NCBI GenBank assembly: GCA_023416195.1
Contig: JAEZID010000505.1
Location: forward strand, 1-15,020
Direction of reading: 5' to 3'
DNA: 15,020 nucleotides
DNA from: Pseudomonadota bacterium
GTDB taxonomy: Bacteria > Pseudomonadota > Alphaproteobacteria > Azospirillales > Azospirillaceae
Part shown: piece after piece, positions 10,944 to 15,020 of the stretch
Layout of the letters: each line of letters begins with the position of its first letter
How positions within the stretch are numbered: the stretch's first letter is position 1
Made by a program: the position numbers and the translations under genes
Notes under the pieces: model-generated
Database searches by the model: none
What the model was told of the DNA's origin: nothing
The model's input: only the letters and a program-made list of their open reading frames with translations

Positions 10944-11032
10944 GTAAGGATTCAACGACGACACCGTCGCCTTTGCCCATGAACGGGGATAAAAGCACGG
11001 CTAAATGGTCTTGCGAAATACCGACATGATGG

Positions 11033-11054
11033 TGTAAAAACATTTCGAACCACA
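11033..11054 (+). promoter_or_regulatory. Shared two-part motif upstream of rrf2
   Basis: TGTAAAAA (11033-11040), six bases, GAACCACA (11047-11054). The same two octamers, seven bases apart, occur upstream of cysK at 11599-11621. Flanking this copy is an inverted repeat CGAAAT/ATTTCG (about 11014-11019 and 11042-11047). TGTAAA also lies 16 bases after TTGCGA (11011-11016), so part of the motif may be a -10 element. Binding by the Rrf2 protein itself is an inference. Confidence 0.5.
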
Positions 11055-11109
11055 GATCAGCCGTCGGCCGCACAAACCCCGCAGGCCAATTCAGCCAGGA
11101 GTTCCCGTG

Positions 11110-11565
11110 ATGCTCCGCATCTCCAAGAAGCTGATGTTCGCCATCGAGGCGGTGCTGGACATCGCCTACAACGCCGGCACCGAACCGGTGCAGTCCGGCG
11201 AGATCACCCGCCGTCAGGGCATCCCGAAGCGCTATCTGGAACAGGTGCTCCAGCAACTGGTCCGCGACGGCATCCTGGCCGGCGTGCGGGGTCCGCGCGG
11301 CGGCTACCGTCTGGCGCGGGAGCGTCGGCGAATCACGCTGGGCGAGATCGTGACGGTGGTCCGCTCCATGGAAACCGCGACCGACCCGATCGAGGAGCCC
11401 GCAGGGTCCATCCTCGGCCACAAGGTGGTCCGCCCGCTTTGGACCGAGCTTCAGGAAGAATGCATGAAGAAGCTCGACGACATCACCATCGAGGATCTCT
11501 GCCTGCGCGCCCGCACCGCCGGCGTGGAGAGCGAGACGGAAGACCGCATCGACTTTACCATTTAA
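11110..11565 (+). CDS. Rrf2-family regulator (CymR-like context)
   Basis: 151 residues, a dimeric winged-helix repressor. The DNA-binding part spans about 8-70, with IPKRYLEQVLQQL as the recognition region and GVRGPRGGYRLAR as the wing, both strongly typical of Rrf2. The Fe-S ligand region near 88-105 has no cysteine; the only two are C118 and C131, so it should not carry an IscR-type cluster. cysK follows 73 bp downstream. In Bacillus and Staphylococcus the Rrf2 protein CymR controls cysteine metabolism through CysK, which makes a cysteine-responsive role attractive but unproven here. ATG 11110 is preferred over GTG 11107 because AGGAG (11097-11101) is then eight bases away. It probably controls itself and cysK through the shared motif noted upstream of each. 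Confidence 0.88.
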   Translation: MLRISKKLMFAIEAVLDIAYNAGTEPVQSGEITRRQGIPKRYLEQVLQQLVRDGILAGVRGPRGGYRLARERRRITLGEIVTVVRSMETATDPIEEPAGSILGHKVVRPLWTELQEECMKKLDDITIEDLCLRARTAGVESETEDRIDFTI

Positions 11566-11576
11566 TCCTACCTGGA

Positions 11577-11595
11577 AAGCGGGTAAATTCCGCTT
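11577..11595. promoter_or_regulatory. Inverted repeat AAGCGG-N7-CCGCTT between rrf2 and cysK
   Basis: Six-base perfect arms (11577-11582, 11590-11595). The right arm overlaps TTCCGC (11588-11593), which forms a second inverted repeat with GCGGAA (11611-11616). Three related half-sites in 40 bp suggest cooperative regulator binding. As RNA the first repeat could also be a weak rrf2 terminator. Confidence 0.4.
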
Positions 11596-11598
11596 ATG

Positions 11599-11621
11599 TG
11601 TAAAAATCGGGCGGAACCACA
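11599..11621 (+). promoter_or_regulatory. Shared two-part motif upstream of cysK
   Basis: TGTAAAAA (11599-11606), seven bases, GAACCACA (11614-11621), matching the rrf2 upstream copy. It sits just 5' of the cysK ribosome binding site (GAGGGG, about 11627-11632). It is embedded between TTCCGC and GCGGAA, arms separated by 17 bases. A protein bound here would block or overlap cysK transcription start. Confidence 0.5.
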
Positions 11622-11638
11622 CAGCTGAGGGGTAAAAA

Positions 11639-12598
<960 letters not shown>

Positions 12599-12607
12599 CG
12601 GCCGACA

Positions 12608-12642
12608 CCCGCCGGGCCGCGCACGTCGCGCGGCCTGGCGGG
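12608..12642 (+). terminator. Strong hairpin after cysK
   Basis: A 15-bp GC-rich stem (12608-12622 with 12628-12642, one G-T wobble) closes the five-base loop acgtc. It begins ten bases after the cysK stop. No U-tract follows (ccttgcaacc), like other gene ends in this window. Confidence 0.65.
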
Positions 12643-12699
12643 CCTTGCAACCGTGCAGCGAACATTGCGCAACCCGGCAGCCTGATGTAGAGTTGACGG

Positions 12700-12738
12700 G
12701 TGTTGGTCCGCCCTTTTTCACAAAGAGGGGCGGAATTT
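12700..12738 (-). promoter_or_regulatory. Third, reversed copy of the cysK-type motif
   Basis: Read on the minus strand this shows AAATTCCGC (12738-12730), TGTGAAAAA (12722-12714), GGGCGGA and then GACCAACAC (12708-12700), in the same order as the region upstream of cysK. On the + strand it is an inverted repeat TCCGCCC-N14-GGGCGGA (12707-12713, 12728-12734). The TTGACA -35 candidate of the downstream gene overlaps its edge. As RNA it could also fold as a stem-loop, so a terminator role is an alternative. Confidence 0.4.
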
Positions 12739-12765
12739 GACAGATAGATTGAATTTTATTAATTT
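12737..12765 (+). promoter_or_regulatory. Candidate promoter of the beta-sandwich protein gene
   Basis: A perfect TTGACA (12737-12742) is followed, 17 bases on, by TAATTT (12760-12765) in the AT-richest 40 bp of the window. The -10 match is weak; TATTAA closer in is better by sequence but too near. The -35 touches the motif at 12700-12738. Confidence 0.45.
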
Positions 12766-12845
12766 AGGAAGCCTGCTTTACGAGCCACCGCGCGCCCCCG
12801 CTGTTTTGGGCGCTGTCCGGTGCACGCTGATCGGGAGTGATCACC

Positions 12846-13652
12846 ATGGGCGTCTCGCTGCCGAATGCCTCCACGATGAACTGGTTCCAGTTCCGGGGCC
12901 TCACCAACGAATGGGGTCCCAACGGAGCGTCCACGGACTATCGCAAGTTCGTGGTGACGAAGCCGGGTGAGTTCAACTTCAAGATCAACAATTCCTACAC
13001 CAACCTCAAGATCGTCGACCAGAACAACAAGGTCGTCGCCGAGGCGAAGTCGCAGCAGGACATCGCGGAGGCCAGCGCGAAGCTCGGCCCGGGCACCTAC
13101 ACGGCGGTCATTTCCCAGGCGATGCGCGGCGTGAACAACCGCGAATACTCGCTGGACGTGACCGAGCGCCAGAACGTCATGATGCTGAGTTCCGGCGCCT
13201 CGCTGAAGGGCACGGCGCGCGCCGTCGTCGGCCAGGACCCCGGCGTGCAGAAGCACACGCTGAACGTCGTCCAGGGCGGGGAGTTCACCGCCAACATGAC
13301 CCTGCCCTACTCGCGCTGGGCGGTCATGAGCAAGGACGGCAAGGTCGTGGCCTCCGGCGACACCATGAAGCCGGAAACCATGGGCCAGGACATCCTGAAG
13401 AAGCCCAGCTTCAAGCTTGAGCCCGGCCAGTACGAAATGGTGATCGTGCCACCGAAGAACGTGGTGGGCGAGGTTCCCTACCAGCTGAACTTCATCCCGA
13501 AGGTCGCCGGTCTTCAAGGCGACGAGCCGGAGGAACGGCCGATCGACAAAATCATGCGCGAGCGCGAGGAGCGCATGCGCAAGTGGGCGGCCGAAGACTC
13601 CTCCAAGACGACAACCGGCAGCACCCCCTATAAAATGAGCCTGCTGGCCTGA
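12846..13652 (+). CDS. Uncharacterised protein, two probable beta-sandwich repeats
   Basis: 268 residues; I do not recognise a named family. ATG 12846 is chosen because GGGAG (12833-12837) is eight bases upstream; GTG 12837 would overlap that site. The protein has no Cys, no clear signal peptide and no TM helix. Two stretches share a layout: a (Y/H)xxxxV..GEF strand, a hydrophobic strand, (I/S)xD.(N/G)KVVA, then LxPGxYxxVI and a closing strand. Copy 1 is about 32-107 (GEFNF, NNKVVAEA, LGPGTYTAVI); copy 2 is about 136-218 (GEFTA, DGKVVASG, LEPGQYEMVI). This pattern is like bacterial pre-peptidase C-terminal (PPC) domains, but here without a protease. The tail (226-256) is highly charged and probably helical. 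Own promoter and a terminator in front suggest a monocistronic unit. Confidence 0.85.
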   Translation: MGVSLPNASTMNWFQFRGLTNEWGPNGASTDYRKFVVTKPGEFNFKINNSYTNLKIVDQNNKVVAEAKSQQDIAEASAKLGPGTYTAVISQAMRGVNNREYSLDVTERQNVMMLSSGASLKGTARAVVGQDPGVQKHTLNVVQGGEFTANMTLPYSRWAVMSKDGKVVASGDTMKPETMGQDILKKPSFKLEPGQYEMVIVPPKNVVGEVPYQLNFIPKVAGLQGDEPEERPIDKIMREREERMRKWAAEDSSKTTTGSTPYKMSLLA

Positions 13653-13680
13653 GATTGGGCCGCCCGAAGGGGATGAAGGC

Positions 13681-13718
13681 TTGCGCCGGGTGGGGGCTTC
13701 CGCGTTATTCTGCCGGTC
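13681..13718 (+). promoter_or_regulatory. Possible leaderless promoter of the E1-like gene
   Basis: TATTCT (13706-13711) ends seven bases before ATG 13719, and no Shine-Dalgarno sequence lies in between or just upstream. TTGCGC (13681-13686) is 19 bases upstream, rather far. The distance would start the mRNA at or next to the A of ATG. Confidence 0.4.
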
Positions 13719-14507
13719 ATGGACTTCACTGAAACCCAGCTCCATCGCTATTCCCGTCACATCATCCTGCCGGAGGTCGGCGGCACCGGGCAGACGGCGC
13801 TGCTGCGCGCGCGCGTCCTGGTCGTCGGAGCCGGGGGCCTCGGCGCGCCGCTGCTGCTCTATCTCGCGGCGGCGGGGGTGGGCACCATCGGCATCGTCGA
13901 TGACGACACGGTGGACCTGTCGAACCTCCAGCGGCAGGTGATCCACGACGAAGGGTCGCTGGGCGTTCCGAAGGTGGAGAGTGCGGCCGCGCGCATCCGG
14001 ACGCTGAACCCGGACGTGACGGTGGAGACGCACAAGACCCGAATCACCCGCGACAACGCCCTGGACCTGATCGGGCGCTACGACATCGTCGCGGACGGGT
14101 CGGACAATTTCGCCACGCGATTCCTTCTGAACGACGCCTGCTATCTGGCGAAGAAGACGCTGGTGTCGGCGGCGATCCTGCGCTTCGACGGGCAGGTCTC
14201 CACCTTCAAGGCGCATCTGGGCGACCCGCACCCCTGCTACCGCTGCATCTTCCGGGAACCGCCGCCGCGCGGCATGGTGCCGTCCTGCTCCGAAGGCGGC
14301 GTGCTCGGCGCGCTGGCCGGCTTCGTCGGCTCGCTCCAGGCGACCGAGGTGCTGAAGGAGGTGCTGGGCATCGGCGAGAGCCTGTCGGGCAGCCTGTTGA
14401 TGATGGACACGCTGTACGCCTCCTACCAGCGCATCACGGTCAAGCGCGACCCCGAATGCCCGCTGTGCGGCACCCACCCGACCATCCACGACCTTTCCGC
14501 TCACTGA
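13719..14507 (+). CDS. MoeB/ThiF-type E1-like adenylyltransferase
   Basis: 262 residues. It should adenylate the C-terminal Gly-Gly of a small ubiquitin-like sulfur carrier (MoaD or ThiS) for molybdopterin or thiamine synthesis. N-terminal RYSRHIILPEVG (10-21) is the family opening. The nucleotide fold has GAGGLG (37-42), NLQRQV (69-74) and ADGSDNFATR (125-134). Zinc ligands are the pairs C173/C176 (CYRC) and C247/C250 (CPLC). C190 in PSCSEGGVLG is at the position of the family's catalytic Cys. It lacks a C-terminal rhodanese domain. Choosing between MoeB, ThiF and HesA needs a tree; no carrier-protein gene is visible here. A DsrE-family gene follows 26 bp later, supporting sulfur transfer. 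No ribosome binding site is seen, in keeping with a leaderless message. Confidence 0.92.
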   Translation: MDFTETQLHRYSRHIILPEVGGTGQTALLRARVLVVGAGGLGAPLLLYLAAAGVGTIGIVDDDTVDLSNLQRQVIHDEGSLGVPKVESAAARIRTLNPDVTVETHKTRITRDNALDLIGRYDIVADGSDNFATRFLLNDACYLAKKTLVSAAILRFDGQVSTFKAHLGDPHPCYRCIFREPPPRGMVPSCSEGGVLGALAGFVGSLQATEVLKEVLGIGESLSGSLLMMDTLYASYQRITVKRDPECPLCGTHPTIHDLSAH

Positions 14508-14511
14508 GCGG
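14497..14511 (+). terminator. Small hairpin over the E1-like gene's stop codon
   Basis: ccgctc (14497-14502) pairs with gagcgg (14506-14511) around act; the TGA stop is 14505-14507. It is probably too short to stop transcription fully, and the next gene begins 22 bases later. It may act on translation or mRNA stability. Confidence 0.35.
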
Positions 14512-14533
14512 CGCACGATAGGGGCGTCCTCCC

Positions 14534-14971
14534 ATGCAGGGACCCGAGAGCCTGTCCATCGTCGTCTTCGCCGGCGGCTTCGACCGGGTGCATTACGCCC
14601 TGGTGATGGCCAGCGCGGCGGCGGCGACCAACCGCAAGGTCACGCTGTTCTTCACCGGCCGCGCGTTGCGGACGCTGCTGGCGGAGAGCGCGGAGGGCGC
14701 GCCGGGCTGGCACGGGCTGGACCCGGCGGACGACGGCAACGCCCCGGCCGAGCGCGACCAGTGGTTCGGTGCCAACGGCCTCGCCGGATTCGAGGAACTT
14801 CTGGGCGCCTGCGTGGCGCTGAACGTGACCTTCATGGCCTGCGAGATGGGCGTGAAGGCGCTGGGCCTGCCGACGGGCACCCCGTTGCGCGCCGACGTGC
14901 CGGTGAAGACCGGCGGCGTGGTCACCTTCCTGAACGACGCCCCGCAGGCCGGCGCCATGCTGTTCGTGTGA
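14534..14971 (+). CDS. DsrE-family protein
   Basis: 145 residues. DsrE/DsrF/TusD-like fold: SIVVFAGGFDRVHYALVMASAAAATNRKVTLFFTG (8-42) gives the first strand-helix-strand, and GFEELLGACVALNVTFMACEMGVKALGL (85-112) the typical cysteine-bearing helix and strand. C92 and C103 are the only cysteines; in the TusD/DsrE group a Cys in this region carries persulfide, but I cannot tell if either is catalytic here. AGGGG (14520-14524) lies nine bases before ATG 14534. It follows the E1-like gene closely and is probably co-transcribed, which suggests sulfur relay. No tusB, tusC or dsrC partner is seen nearby. Some DsrE-like proteins have no known function, so a specific role is not assigned. Confidence 0.85.
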   Translation: MQGPESLSIVVFAGGFDRVHYALVMASAAAATNRKVTLFFTGRALRTLLAESAEGAPGWHGLDPADDGNAPAERDQWFGANGLAGFEELLGACVALNVTFMACEMGVKALGLPTGTPLRADVPVKTGGVVTFLNDAPQAGAMLFV

Positions 14972-14976
14972 TCGCG

Positions 14977-15020
14977 ATGACTGATACGGGGTTGGTGATC
15001 GAGTACGCGAACCGCTTCGA
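14977..15020 (+). CDS. Start of an unidentified gene (truncated by window end)
   Basis: ATG 14977 opens a frame that runs to the window edge, encoding MTDTGLVIEYANRF and continuing. It begins five bases after the DsrE-family stop. An in-frame GTG at 14968 overlapping that stop is the alternative start. Too little is present to name a product; the spacing suggests the same operon. Confidence 0.45.
   Translation, partial: MTDTGLVIEYANRF

Noticed and set aside
11110..11565. Naming the Rrf2 regulator IscR
   Set aside because: The three clustered cysteines that ligate the IscR cluster are missing, and no isc or suf genes follow.
12737..12970. 77-codon + strand frame before the beta-sandwich gene
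   Set aside because: It begins inside the -35 candidate and runs out of frame into the real gene; no recognisable features.

Overview
The window is GC-rich bacterial chromosome, densely packed, with strong third-position GC bias. The gene content and protein style point to an alphaproteobacterium of the Rhodospirillales, most like Azospirillum or a relative. This is an inference from sequence character; no 16S or other taxonomic marker is present. Both ends cut through genes. I see no IS element, integrase, tRNA, rRNA or CRISPR array.

Layout. (1) 1-1268 (+): the end of one ABC-3 family metal (Mn/Zn/Fe) permease, then a second permease overlapping it by ATGA. (2) 1302-4583 (+): a 1093-residue membrane hybrid histidine kinase carrying 2 TM segments, 3 PAS domains, HisKA, HATPase, a degenerate receiver, a true receiver and an HPt domain. 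(3) 4684-4893 (-): a CspA-type cold-shock protein converging on the kinase. Three hairpins and a 16-bp tandem duplication lie between and over the two gene ends. (4) 5237-6637 (-): a LuxO-like sigma-54 response regulator, a plausible output of the kinase/HPt protein. (5) 6928-8643 (+): coaBC then dut (coenzyme A synthesis and dUTP hydrolysis). (6) 8659-10835 (-): exbB-exbD-tonB, an energy-coupling operon for TonB-dependent uptake. A Fur-like 21-bp palindrome sits on its probable promoter. (7) 11110-14971 (+): a sulfur-flavoured series. It holds an Rrf2 regulator without the IscR cysteine triad (CymR-like context), cysK, a protein of unknown function with two probable beta-sandwich repeats, a MoeB/ThiF-type E1 enzyme and a DsrE-family protein. 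A further gene starts at 14977.

How it fits together. Two themes recur: metal acquisition (ABC permeases, TonB system with Fur-like operator) and sulfur handling (Rrf2, CysK, MoeB/ThiF-like, DsrE). The best candidate for something undescribed is a two-part DNA motif shared by the regions upstream of rrf2 and cysK. A recognisable reversed version lies upstream of the unknown beta-sandwich gene, suggesting one small regulon. The second candidate is the self-contained phosphorelay (kinase-REC-HPt) next to a LuxO-like activator. A third pattern is stem-loops that span stop codons at four gene ends and lack U-tracts.
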